Source: Halisarca cf. caerulea (Eukaryota > Porifera > Demospongiae > Chondrillida > Halisarcidae). From it: a stretch of DNA of 64,000 nucleotides. Each line of letters starts with the position of its first letter. Positions within the stretch are counted from its first letter, which is position 1. The translations under genes were made by a program, and so were the position numbers. The stretch is taken from the NCBI GenBank assembly GCA_963170055.1, contig CAUJGJ010000020.1:111001-175000 (forward strand), written 5' to 3'. This document shows positions 45,201-58,374 of this stretch, in pieces. The notes below the pieces were generated by a model. That model did no database searches. It was not told the DNA's origin and worked only from the letters and a program-made list of their open reading frames with translations.

Positions 45201-47470
45201 TATTTGTGTAGTGTTGGATATGCTGGTGCTAATACCAATATTTGGCACTAGCACCACGCACATTCCCAGTGGACACACATGACCTTTCTGAAGTGCTGTG
45301 GGCGTATTTGTGTAGTGTTGGATATGCTGGTGCTAATACCAATATTTGGCACTAGCACCACGCACATTCCCAGTGGACACACATGACCTTTCTGAAGTGC
45401 TGTGGGCGTATTTGTGTAGTGTTGGATATGCTGGTGCTAATACCAATATTTGGCACTAGCACAACGCACATTCCCAGTAGACACACATGAAGTTTCTGAA
45501 GTGCTGTGGGCGTATTTGTGTAGTGTTGGATATGCTGGTGCTAATACCAATATTTGGCACTAGCACCACGCACATTCCCAGTGGACACACATGAAGTTTG
45601 TTAACTACTGTGGGCGTATTTGTGTAATGTTGGATATGCTGGTGCTAATACCAATATTTGGCACTAGCACCACGCACATTCCCAGTGGACACACATGACT
45701 TTTCTGAAGTGCTGTGGGCGTATTTGTGTAGTGTTGGATATGCTGGTGCTAATACCAATATTTAGCCCTAGCACCACGCACATTCCTAGTGGACACACAT
45801 GAAGTTTGTTAACTAATGTGGGCGTATTTGTGTAATGTTGGATATTCTGGTGCTAATACCAATATTTGGCACTAGCACCACGCACATTCCCAGTGGACAC
45901 ACATGACCTTTCTGAAGTGCTGTGGGCGTATTTGTGTAGTGTTGGATATGCTGGTGCTAATACCAATATTTGGCACTAGCAACACGCACATTCCCAGTGG
46001 ACACACATGACCTTTCTGAAGTGCTGTGGGCGTATTTGTGTAGTGTTGGATATGCTGGTGCTAATACCAATATTTGGCACTAGCACCACGCACATTTCCA
46101 GTAGACACACATGAAGTTTCTGAAGTGCTGTGGGCGTATTTGTGTAGTGTTGGATATGCACGTGCTAATACCAATATTTGGCACTAGCACCACGCACATT
46201 CCCAGTGGACACTCATGAAGTTTCTTAACTACTGTTGGCGTATTTGTGTAATGTTGGATATGCTGGTGCTAATACAAATATTTGGCACTAGCACCACGCA
46301 CATTCCCAGTGGACACACGAAGTTTCTTAACTACTGTGGGAGTATTTGTGTAGTGTTGGATATGCTGGTGCTAATACCAATATTTGGCACTAGCACCACG
46401 CTCATTCCCAGTGGACACACATGACCTTTCTAAAGTGCTGTGGTCGTATTTGTGTAGTGTTGTATATGCTGGTGCTAATACCAATATTTGGCACTAGCAC
46501 CACGCACATTCCCAGTGGAAACACATGACCTTTCTGAATTGCTGTGGGCGTATTTGTGTAGTGTTGGATATGCTGGTGCTAATACCAATATTTGGCACTA
46601 GCACCACGCACATTCCCAGTGGACACACATGACCTTTCTGAAGTGCTGTGGGCGTATTTGTGTAGTGTTGGATATGCTGGTGCTAATACCAATATTTGGC
46701 ACTAGCACCACGCACATTCCCAGTGGACACACATGACCTTTCTTAAGTGCTGTGGGCGTATTTGTGTAGTGTTGGATATGCTGGTGCTAATACCAATATT
46801 TGGCACTAGCACCACGCACATTCCCAGTAGACACACATGAAGTTTCTGAAGTGCTGTGGGCGTATTTGTGTAGTGTTGGATATGCTGGTGCTAATACCAA
46901 TATTTGGCATTAGCACCACGCACATTCCCAGTGGACACACATGAAGTTTCTTAACTACTGTGGGCGTATTTGTGTAATGTTTGATATGCTGGTGCTAATG
47001 GGAATATTTGGCACTAGCACCACGCACATTAGCAGTGGACACTCATGAAGTATTCTTAACTACTGTGGGCGTATTTGTGTAATGTTGGATATGCTGGTGC
47101 TAATACCTATATTTGGCACTAGCACCACGCACATTCCCAGTGGACACACGAAGTTTCTTAACTACTGTGGGAGTATTTGTGTAGTGTTGGATATGCTGGT
47201 GCTAATACCAATATTTGGCACTAGCACCACGCACATTCCCAGTGGACACACATGACCTTTCTGAAGTGCTGTGGGCGTATTTGTGTAGTGTTGGATATGC
47301 TGGTTCTAATACCAATATTTGGCAATAGCACCGCGCACATTCCCAGTGGACACACGAAGTTTCTTAACTACTGTGGGAGTATTTGTGTAGTGTTGGATAT
47401 GCTGGTGCTAATACCAATATTTGGCACTAGCACCACGCACATTCCCAGTGGACACACATGACCTTTCTGA
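36241..47470 (+). repeat. HOR region 7: 10-monomer (1035-bp) repeat with 102-bp monomer variants
   Basis: Some monomers lack the AT in ACACATGAAG and read ACACGAAG, giving 102 bp. They first appear at about 36261 and last at about 47360. The GCTAATGGGAATATTTGG marker falls at about 37461, 38496, 39221, 40256 and 42641, spacings 1035, 725, 1035 and 2385. The 1035 figure equals ten monomers minus three 2-bp deletions plus one 1-bp insertion (GAAGTATTCTTAAC). The 725 figure equals a unit with three monomers (310 bp) removed. Copies look nearly identical, so this is probably the most recently homogenised part. Because 102 is a multiple of 3, frames of about 70 and 103 codons open here on the + strand; I regard them as artefacts. 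Confidence 0.85.
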
Positions 47471-50400
47471 AGTGCTGTGGTCGTATTTGTTTAGTGTTGG
47501 ATATGCTGGTGCTAATACCAATATTTGGCACTAGCACCACGCACATTCCCAGTGGACACACATGACCTTTCTGAAGTGCTTTGGGCGTATTTGTGTAGTG
47601 TTGGATATGCTGGTGCAAATACCAATATTTGGCACTAGCACCACGCACATTCCCAGTGGACACACATGACCTTTCTGAAGTGCTGTGGGCGTATTTGTGT
47701 AGTGTTGGATATGCTGGTGCTAATACCAATATTTGGCACTAGCACCACGCACATTCCCAGTGGACACACATGACCTTTCTGAAGTGCTGTGGGCGTATTT
47801 GTGTAGTGTTGGATATGCTGGTGCTAATACCAATATTTGGCACTAGCACCACGCACATTCCCAGTGGACACACATGACCTTTCTGAAGTGCTGTGGGCGT
47901 ATTTGTGTAGTGTTGGATATGCTGGTGCTAATACCAATATTTGGCACTAGCACCACGCACATTCCCAGTGGACACACATGAAGTTTGTTAACTACTGTGG
48001 GCGTATTTGTGTAATGTTGGATATGCTGGTGCTAATACCAATATTTGGCACTAGCACCACGCACATTCCCAGTGGACACACATGACTTTTCTGAAGTGCT
48101 GTGGGCGTATTTGTGTAGTGTTGGATATGCTGGTGCTAATACCAATATTTGGCACTAGCACCACGCACATTCCCAGTGGACACACATGACCTTTCTGAAG
48201 TGCTGTGGGCGTATTTGTGTAGTGTTGGATATGCTGGTGCTAATACCAATATTTGGCACTAGCACCACGCACATTCCCAGTGGACACACATGACCTTTCT
48301 GAAGTGCTGTGGGCGTATTTGTGTAGTGTTGGATATGCTGGTGCTAATACCAATATTTGGCACTAGCACCACGCACATTCCCAGTGGACACACATGACCT
48401 TTCTGAAGTGCTGTTGGCGTATTTGTGTAGTGTTGGATATGCTGGTGCTAATACCAATATTTGGCACTAGCACAACGCACATTCCCAGAGGACACACATG
48501 AAGTTTCTTGACTACTGTAGGCGTATTTGTGTAGTGTTGGATATGCTGGTGCTAATACCAATATTTGGCACTAGCACCGCGCACAATCCCAGTGGACACA
48601 CATGACCTTTCTGAAGTTCTGTGGGCGTATTATTGTAGTGTCGTATAAGCTGGTGCTAATACCAATATTTGGCACTAGCACCACGCACATTCCCAATGGA
48701 CACACATGAAGTTTCTGAAGTGCTGTGGGCGTATTTGTGTAGTGTTGTATTCTGGTGCTAATACCAATATTTGGCACTAGCACCACGCACATTCCCAGTG
48801 GTCACACATGAAGTTTCTGAAGTGCTGTGGGCGTATTTGTGTAGTGTTGGATATGCTGGTGCTAATACAAATATTTGGCACTAGCACCACGCACATTCCC
48901 AGTGGACACACATGAAATTTCTGAAGTGCTGTTGGCGTATTTGTGTAGTGTTGTAAATGCTGATGCTAATACTATATTTGGCACTAGCACCACGCACATT
49001 CCCAGTGGACACACATTAAGTTTCTGAAGTGCTGTTGGCGTATTTGTGTAGTGTTGTATATGCTGGTGCTAATACCAATATTTGGCACTAGCACCACGCA
49101 CATTCCAAGTGGACACACATGAAGTTTCTGAAGTGCTGTGGGCGTATTTGTGTAGTGTTGGATATGCTGGTGCTAATACCAATATTTGGCACTAGCACCA
49201 CGCACATTCCCAGTTGACACACATGAAGTTTCTGAAGTGCTGTGGGCGTATTTGTGTAGTGTTGTGTACGCTGGTGCTAATACCAATATTTGGCACTAGC
49301 ACCACGCACATTCCCAGTGGACACACATGACCTTTCTGAAGTGCTGTGGGCGTATTTGTGTAGTGTTGGATATGCTGGTGCTAATACCAATATTTGGCAC
49401 TAGCACCACGCACATTCCCAGTGGACACACATGACCTTTCTGAAGTGCTGTGGGCGTATTTGTGTAGTGTTGGATATGCTGGTGCTAATACCAATATTTG
49501 GCACTAGCACCACGCACATTCCCAGTGGACACACATGAAGTTTGTTAACTACTGTGGGCGTATTTGTGTAATGTTGGATATGCTGGTGCTAATACCAATA
49601 TTTGGCACTAGCACCACGCACATTCCCAGTGGACACACATGACTTTTCTGAAGTGCTGTGGGCGTATTTGTGTAGTGTTGGATATGCTGGTGCTAATACC
49701 AATATTTGGCACTAGCACCACGCACATTCCCAGTGGACACACATGACCTTTCTGAAGTGCTGTGGGCGTATTTGTGTAGTGTTGGATATGCTGGTGCTAA
49801 TACCAATATTTGGCACTAGCACCACGCACATTCCCAGTGGACACACATGACCTTTCTGAAGTGCTGTGGGCGTATTTGTGTAGTGTTGGATATGCTGGTG
49901 CTAATACCAATATTTGGCACTAGCACCACGCACATTCCCAGTGGACACACATGACCTTTCTGAAGTGCTGTTGGCGTATTTGTGTAGTGTTGGATATGCT
50001 GGTGCTAATACCAATATTTGGCACTAGCACAACGCACATTCCCAGAGGACACACATGAAGTTTCTTGACTACTGTAGGCGTATTTGTGTAGTGTTGGATA
50101 TGCTGGTGCTAATACCAATATTTGGCACTAGCACCACGCACATTCCCAATGGACACACATGAAGTTTCTGAAGTGCTGTGGGCGTATTTGTGTAGTGTTG
50201 TATTCTGGTGCTAATACCAATATTTGGCACTAGCACCACGCACATTCCCAGTGGTCACACATGAAGTTTCTGAAGTGCTGTGGGCGTATTTGTGTAGTGT
50301 TGGATATGCTGGTGCTAATACAAATATTTGGCACTAGCACCACGCACATTCCCAGTGGACACACATGAAATTTCTGAAGTGCTGTTGGCGTATTTGTGTA

Positions 50401-53400
50401 GTGTTGTAAATGCTGATGCTAATACTATATTTGGCACTAGCACCACGCACATTCCCAGTGGACACACATTAAGTTTCTGAAGTGCTGTTGGCGTATTTGT
50501 GTAGTGTTGTATATGCTGGTGCTAATACCAATATTTGGCACTAGCACCACGCACATTCCAAGTGGACACACATGAAGTTTCTGAAGTGCTGTGGGCGTAT
50601 TTGTGTAGTGTTGGATATGCTGGTGCTAATACAAATATTTGGCACTAGCACCACGCACATTCCCAGTTGACACACATGAAGTTTCTGAAGTGCTGTGGGC
50701 GTATTTGTGTAGTGTTGTGTACGCTGGTGCTAATACCAATATTTGGCACTAGCACCACGCACATTCCCAGTGGACACACGTGAAGTTTGTGAATTGCTGT
50801 GGGCGTATTTGTGTAGTGTTGGATATGCTGGTGCTAATACCAATATTTGGCACTAGCACCACGCACATTCCCAGTGGACACACATGAAGTTTCTGAAGTG
50901 CTGTGGGCGTATTTGAGTAGTGTTGTATATGCTGGTGCTAATACCAATATTTGGCACTAGCACCACGCACATTCCCAGTTGACACACATTAAGTTTCCGA
51001 AGTGCAGTGGGCGTATTTGTGTGGTGTTGGATGTCGTTGTGCTAATATCAATATTTGGCCCTAGCACCACGCGCATTCCCAATTGACACACATGAAGTTT
51101 CTGAAGTGCTGTGGGCGTATTTGTGTTGTGTTGGATATGCTGGTGCTAATACCAATATTTGGCATTAGCACCACGCACATTCCCAGTGGACACACATGAA
51201 GTTCCTGAAGTGCTGTTGGCGTATTTGTGTAGTGTTGTATATGCTGGTGCTAATACCAATATTTGGAACTAACACCACCCATATTCCCAGTGGACACACA
51301 TGAAGTGTATGAAGTGCTGCGGGCGTATGTGTGTAGTGTTGGATATGCTGGTGCTAATACCAATATTTGGCACTAGCACAACGCACATTCCCAGAGGACA
51401 CACATGAAGTTTCTTGACTACTGTAGGCGTATTTGTGTAATTTTGCATATGCTGGTGCTAATACCATTATTTGGCACTAGCACCGCGCACAATCCCAGTG
51501 GACACACATGACCTTTCTGAAGTGCTGTGGGCGTATTATTGTAGTGTCGTATATGCTGGTGGTAATACCAATATTTGGCACTAGCACCACGCACATTCCC
51601 AGTGGACACACATGAAGTTTCTGAAGTGCTGTGAGCGCATTATTGTAGTGTTGTATATGCTAGTTCTAATACCAATATTTGGCACTAGCACCACGCACAT
51701 TCCCAGTGGTCACACATGAAGTTTCTGTAGTGCTGTGGGCGTATTTGTGTAGTGTTGGATATGCTGGTGCTAATACCAATATTTGGCACTAGCACCACGC
51801 ACATTCCCAGTGGACACACATGAAGTTTCTGAAGTGCTGTTTGCGTATTTGTGTAGTGTTGTATATGCTGGTGCTAATACCAATATTTGGCACTAGCACC
51901 ACGCACATTCCCAGTGGACACACATTAAGTTTCTGAAGTGCTGTTGGCGTATTTGTGTAGTGTTGTATATGCTGGTGCTAATACCAATATTTGGCACTAG
52001 CACCACGCACATTCCAAGTGGACACACATGAAGTTTCTGAAGTGCTGTTGGCGTATTTGTGTAGTGTTGGATATGCTGGTGCTAATACCAATATTTGGCA
52101 CTAGCACCACGCACATTCCCAGTTGACACACATGAAGATTCTGAAGTGCTGTGGGCGTATTTGTGTAGTGTTGGATATGCTGGTGCTAATACCAATATTT
52201 GGCACTAGCACCACACACATTCCCAGGTGACACACATGAAGTTTCTGAAGTGCTGTGGGCGTATTTGTGTAGTGTTGTATATGCTGGTGCTAATACCAAT
52301 ATTTGGCACTAGCACCACGCACATTCCCAGTGGACACACGTGAAGTTTGTGAATTGCTGTGGGCGTATTTGTGTAGTGTTGGATATGCTGGTGCTAATAC
52401 CAATATTTGGCACTAGCACCACGCACATTCCCAGTGGACACACATGAAGTTTCTGAAGTGCTGTGGGCGTATTTGTGTAGTGTTGTATATGCTGGTGCTA
52501 ATACCAATATTTGGCACTAGCACCACGCACATTCCCAGTGGACACACATGACCTTTCTGAAGTGCTGTTGGCGTATTTGTGTAGTGTTGGATATGCTGGT
52601 GCTAATACCAATATTTGGCACTAGCACAACGCACATTCCCAGAGGACACACATGAAGTTTCTTGACTACTGTAGGCGTATTTGTGTAGTGTTGTATATGC
52701 TGGTGCTAATACCAATATTTGGCACTAGCACCGCGCACAATCCCAGTGGACACACATGACCTTTCTGAAGTGCTGTGGGCGTATTATTGTAGTGTCGTAT
52801 AAGCTGGTGCTAATACCAATATTTGGCACTAGCACCACGCACATTCCCAATGGACACACATGAAGTTTCTGAAGTGCTGTGGGCGTATTTGTGTAGTGTT
52901 GTATTCTGGTGCTAATACCAATATTTGGCACTAGCACCACGCACATTCCCAGTGGTCACACATGAAGTTTCTGAAGTGCTGTGGGCGTATTTGTGTAGTG
53001 TTGGATATGCTGGTGCTAATACAAATATTTGGCACTAGCACCACGCACATTCCCAGTGGACACACATGAAATTTCTGAAGTGCTGTTGGCGTATTTGTGT
53101 AGTGTTGTATATGCTGATGCTAATACTATATTTGGCACTAGCACCACGCACATTCCCAGTGGACACACATTAAGTTTCTGAAGTGCTGTTGGCGTATTTG
53201 TGTAGTGTTGTATATGCTGGTGCTAATACCAATATTTGGCACTAGCACCACGCACATTCCAAGTGGACACACATGAAGTTTCTGAAGTGCTGTGGGCGTA
53301 TTTGTGTAGTGTTGGATATGCTGGTGCTAATACAAATATTTGGCACTAGCACCACGCACATTCCCAGTTGACACACATGAAGATTCTGAAGTGCTGTGGG

Positions 53401-55250
53401 CGTATTTGTGTAGTGTTGGATATGCTGGTGCTAATACCAATATTTGGCACTAGCACCACACACATTCCCAGTTGACACACATGAAGTTTCTGAAGTGCTG
53501 TGGGCGTATTTGTGTAGTGTTGTGTACGCTGGTGCTAATACCAATATTTGGCACTAGCACCACGCACATTCCCAGTGGACACACGTGAAGTTTGTGAATT
53601 GCTGTGGGCGTATTTGTGTAGTGTTGGATATGCTGGTGCTAATACCAATATTTGGCACTAGCACCACGCACATTCCCAGTGGACACACATGAAGTTTCTG
53701 AAGTGCTGTGGGCGTATTTGAGTAGTGTTGTATATGCTGGTGCTAATACCAATATTTGGCACTAGCACCATACACATTCCCAGTTGACACACATTAAGTT
53801 TCCGAAGTGCAGTGGGCGTATTTGTGTGGTGTTGGATGTCGTTGTGCTAATATCAATATTTGGCCCTAGCACCACGCGCATTCCCAATTGACACACATGA
53901 AGTTTCTGAAGTGCTGTGGGCGTATTTGTGTTGTGTTGGATATGCTGGTGCTAATACCAATATTTGGCATTAGCACCACGCACATTCCCAGTGGACACAC
54001 ATGAAGTTCCTGAAGTGCTGTTGGCGTATTTGTGTAGTGTTGTATATGCTGGTGCTAATACCAATATTTGGAACTAACACCACCCATATTCCCAGTGGAC
54101 ACACATGAAGTGTATGAAGTGCTGCAGGCGTATGTGTGTAGTGTTGGATATGCTGGTGCTAATACCAATATTTGGCACTAGCACAACGCACATTCCCAGA
54201 GGACACACATGAAGTTTCTTGACTACTGTAGGCGTATTTGTGTAATTTTGCATATGCTGGTGCTAATACCATTATTTGGCACTAGCACCGCGCACAATCC
54301 CAGTGGACACACATGACCTTTCTGAAGTGCTGTGGGCGTATTATTGTAGTGTCGTATATGCTGGTGGTAATACCAATATTTGGCACTAGCACCACGCACA
54401 TTCCCAGTGGACACACATGAAGTTTCTGAAGTGCTGTGAGCGCATTATTGTAGTGTTGTATATGCTAGTTCTAATACCAATATTTGGCACTAGCACCACG
54501 CACATTCCCAGTGGTCACACATGAAGTTTCTGTAGTGCTGTGGGCGTATTTGTGTAGTGTTGGATATGCTGGTGCTAATACCAATATTTGGCACTAGCAC
54601 CACGCACATTCCCAGTGGACACACATGAAGTTTCTGAAGTGCTGTTTGCGTATTTGTGTAGTGTTGTATATGCTGGTGCTAATACCAATATTTGGCACTA
54701 GCACCACGCACATTCCCAGTGGACACACATTAAGTTTCTGAAGTGCTGTTGGCGTATTTGTGTAGTGTTGTATATGCTGGTGCTAATACCAATATTTGGC
54801 ACTAGCACCACGCACATTCCAAGTGGACACACATGAAGTTTCTGAAGTGCTGTTGGCGTATTTGTGTAGTGTTGGATATGCTGGTGCTAATACCAATATT
54901 TGGCACTAGCACCACGCACATTCCCAGTTGACACACATGAAGATTCTGAAGTGCTGTGGGCGTATTTGTGTAGTGTTGGATATGCTGGTGCTAATACCAA
55001 TATTTGGCACTAGCACCACACACATTCCCAGTTGAAACACATGAAGTTTCTGAAGTGCTGTGGGCGTATTTGTGTAGTGTTGTATATGCTGGTGCTAATA
55101 CCAATATTTGGCACTAGCACCACGCACATTCCCAGTGGACACACGTGAAGTTTGTGAATTGCTGTGGGCGTATTTGTGTAGTGTTGGATATGCTGGTGCT
55201 AATACCAATATTTGGCACTAGCACCACACACATTCCCAGTGGACACACAT
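47471..55250 (+). repeat. HOR region 8: 1557- and 2805-bp repeats
   Basis: The monomer with GTTTGTTAACTACTG at about 47987 recurs at about 49544, offset 1557 (15 monomers less 3 bp). A block at about 50640-52560 recurs at about 53445-55250, offset 2805 (27 monomers less 3 bp). Non-104 offsets come from shared 3-bp deletions such as GTTGTATTCTGGTGC (about 48747, 50199, 52898) and AATACTATATTTGGC. One monomer (containing GCGCACAATCCC, about 48571) is missing from the 49.3-50.8 kb copy. Confidence 0.8.
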
Positions 55251-58200
55251 GAAGTTTCTTAACTTCTGTAGGCGTATTTGTGAAATTTTGGATATGCTGG
55301 TGCTAATACCATTATTGGGCACTTGCACCGTGCACTATCCAAGTTTACACACATGACCTTTCTGAAGTGCTGTGAGCGCATTTGTGTAGTGTTGGATATT
55401 CTGGTGCTAATACCAATATTTGGCACTAGCACCACGCACATTTCCAGTGGACACACATGAAGTTTCTGAAGTGCTGTGGGCGTATTTGTGTAATGTTGGA
55501 TATGCTGGTGCTAATACCAATATTTGGTACTAAAACCACGCACATTCCCAGTGGACACTTATGAAGTTACTGAAGTGCTGTGGGCGTATGTGTGCAGTGT
55601 TGGATATGTTGGTTCTAATACCATTATTTTGAACTAGCAACACGTACATTCCCAGTTGATACACATGAAATTTCATAAGTATTGTGGGTGTATTTGTGCA
55701 GTATTGGATATGCTTGTGCTAATACCAATATTTAGCACTACCACCACCCACATTCCCAGTGGACACCCATCAAGTTTTTGAATTGCTGTGAGTGCATTTT
55801 TTTAGTGTTGGATATGCTGGTGCTAATACCAATGTTTAGCACTAGCACCATGCACATTCCAAGTGGACACACATGAAGTTTCTGAACTGCTGTGAGCGTA
55901 TTTGTGTAGTGTTGGATATGCTGGTACTAAGACCAATATTTGGTACTAAAACCACGCACATTCCCAGTGGACACACATGAAGTTACTGAAGTGCTGTGGG
56001 CGTATCTGTGCAGTGTTGGATATGTTAGTGCTAATACCAATATTTGGAACTAGCAACACGCACATTCCCAGTTGACACACATGAAATTTCATAAGTACTG
56101 TGGGTGTATTTGTGCAGTATTGGATATGCTTGTGCTAATACCAATATTTGGCACTAGCACCACCCACATTCCCAGTGGACACCCATCAAGTTTTTGAATT
56201 GCTGTGGGTGCATTTGTGTAGTGTTGGATATGCTGGTGCTAGTACCAATGTTTAGCACGAGCACCATGCACATTCCAAGTGGACACACATTAAGTTTCTG
56301 AACTGCTGTGAGCGTATTTGTGTAGTGTTGGATATGCTGGTGCTAAGACCAATATTTGGCACTAGCACCACGCACATTCGAAGTGGACACACATGAAGTT
56401 TCTGAAGTGCTGTGGGCGTATTTGTGCAGTGTTGGATATGTTGGTGTTAATGCCAATATTTGGAACTAGCACCACGCACATTCCCAGTGGACACACATGA
56501 AGTTTCTGAAGATCTGTGGGCATATTTGTGTGGTGTTTGATATACTGGTGCTAATACCAGTATTATGCACTTGCACCACACACATTCCCAGTAGTCACAC
56601 ATGAAAATTCATAAGTACTGTGGGTGTATTTGTGTAGTGTTGGATATGCTGGTGCTAATACCAATATTTAGCACTAGCACCACGCACATTCCCAGTGGAC
56701 ACACATGAAGTTTATAAAGTGCTGTGGGTGTATTTGTGTAGTGTTGGATATGCTGGTGATAATACCAATATTTGGTACTAGCACCACGCATATTCAAAGT
56801 GGACACACTTGAAATTGCTGAAGTGCTGTGGTCGTATTTGTGTAGTGTTGGATATGCTGGTGCTAATACCAATATTTGGAACTAACACCACCCATATTCC
56901 CAGTGGACACACATGAAGTGTATGAAGTGCTGCGGGCGTATGTGTGTAGTGTTGGATATGCTGGTGCTAATACCAATGTTAAGCACTAGCACCACGCACA
57001 TTCCCAGTGGACGGACATTAAGTTTCTAAGAAGATCTGTGGGCGTATTTGTGTAGTGTTGGATACACTGGTGCTAACACAAAAATTTTGCAATAGCAACA
57101 CCAACATTCCCATTGGACACAGATGAAGTTTAAAAAGTGTAGTGGGTGTATTTATGTAGTGTTGGAAATGCTTGTGCTAATACAAATATTTGGCACTAGC
57201 ACCACGCACATTCCCAGTGGATATACATGAAGTTACTGAAGTGCTGTGGGCGTATTTGTGTTGTGTTGAATATGCTGGATCTAATACCAACGTTTGGCAC
57301 GAGCACCACGCAAATTCCCAGTTTACACACATTAAGTTTCTTAAGTTCTGTGGGCGTATTTGTACAGTGTTGGATATGCTGGTGCTAATGCCTTTATTTG
57401 GAACTAGCACCACGCACATTCCCAATGGACACACATGAAGTTTCTGAAGATCTGTGGGCGTATTTGTGTAGTGTTTGATATACTGGTGCTAATACCAGTA
57501 TTATGCACTAGCACCACACACATTCCTAGTAGTCACACATGAAAATTCATAAGTACTGTGGGTGTATTTTTGTAGTGTTGGATATGCTGGTGCTAATACC
57601 AATGTTTGGCACTAGCACCACCCAAATTCCCATTGGACATACATGGAGTTTCTTAAGATCTGTGGGCGTATTTGTGTAGTGTTGGATATGCTGGTGCTAA
57701 TAACAATATTTAGCACTAGCACCATGCACATTCCCAGTGGACACACATGAAGTTTCTGAAGTACTGTGGGCGTATTTGTGTTGTGTTGGATATGCTGGTG
57801 CTAATACCAATATTTGGCACTAGCCCCATACACATTCCCAGTTGACACATATTAAGTTTCCGAAGTGCAGTGGGCGTATTTGTGTGGTGTTGGTTATGGT
57901 TGTGCTAATATCAATATTTGGCCCTAGCACCACGCGCATTCCCAATTGACACACATGAAGTTTCTGAAGTGCTGTGAGCGAATTTGTGTAGTGTTAGATA
58001 TGCTGGTGCTAATACCAATATTTGGTACTAGCACCACGCACATTTCTTGAAGACACGCATGAAATTTCATAAGTACTGTGGGTGTATTCGTGTAGTGTTG
58101 GATATGCTAGTGCTAAGACCAATATTTGGCTCTAGCACCATGCACATTCCTTGTGGACACACATGAAGTTTCTTAAGTGCTGTGAGCATATTTGTGTAGT

Positions 58201-58366
58201 GTTGGATATGCCCTTGCTAATGCCAATATTTGGCACTAGCACCACGCACATTCCAAGTGGACACACATGAAGTTTCTTAAGATCTTAGGGCGTATTTTTA
58301 TTGTGTTGGATATGCTGGTGCTAATACCAAATTTTTGTACTAGCACCAAGCACATCCGCACTGGAC
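55251..58366 (+). repeat. Diverged edge of the satellite array
   Basis: The 104-bp period continues, but monomers now carry many private substitutions and small indels. Examples are GCACTTGCACCGTGCAC near 55318, CAGTATTATGCACTTGC near 56558 and AAATTTTTGTACTAGC near 58328. The last recognisable monomer ends at about 58366, where CACATCCGCACTGGACA runs into unrelated sequence. A few local duplications remain, for example the GCAGTATTGG monomer near 55700 and 56120. The decay fits an array end that no longer takes part in unequal exchange. Confidence 0.85.
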
Positions 58367-58374
58367 AATTTCCG

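Larger units (their letters stand above)
1..58366 (+). repeat. 104-bp satellite array, about 560 monomers head to tail
   Basis: The sequence repeats every 104 bp; for example the GTGGACACAC block starts at 91, 195 and 299. All monomers keep one orientation. The consensus is about 47% GC. It has a variable left part (GACCTTTCTGAAGTGCTG, GAAGTTTCTGAAGTGCTG or GAAGTTTCTTAACTACTG), a central part (GGGCGTATTTGTGTAGTGTT), a dyad block, and a nearly invariant right part (GCACATTCCCAGTGGACACA). Open frames of 60-141 codons occur on both strands but only restate the monomer in shifting frames, because 104 is not a multiple of 3. No CENP-B box was seen. Array scale, monomer size and internal homogenisation fit a centromeric or subtelomeric heterochromatic satellite; which of these it is cannot be decided from sequence. 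I do not recognise the family. Confidence 0.97.

Noticed and set aside
8181..57438. Dozens of 60-141-codon open frames on both strands of the satellite
   Set aside because: They are translations of the 104- or 102-bp monomer in rotating frames, repeat with the HOR period, have no consistent start context and resemble no family I know.
1..58366. CRISPR array
   Set aside because: The period is regular, but there are no unique spacers: the whole 104-bp unit is repeated, and the setting is a eukaryotic satellite.
1..58366. Self-cleaving hammerhead ribozyme in the satellite monomer
   Set aside because: The dyad prompted a check, but the conserved CTGATGA and GAAA core elements were not found on either strand of the consensus.
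1..58366. CENP-B box
   Set aside because: No part of the consensus on either strand fits the TTCG-x4-A-x2-CGGG core pattern.
1..58366. tRNA or 5S rRNA derived origin for the satellite
   Set aside because: No A-box or B-box pair and no cloverleaf-compatible arms were seen in the monomer consensus; the dyad is a single hairpin.
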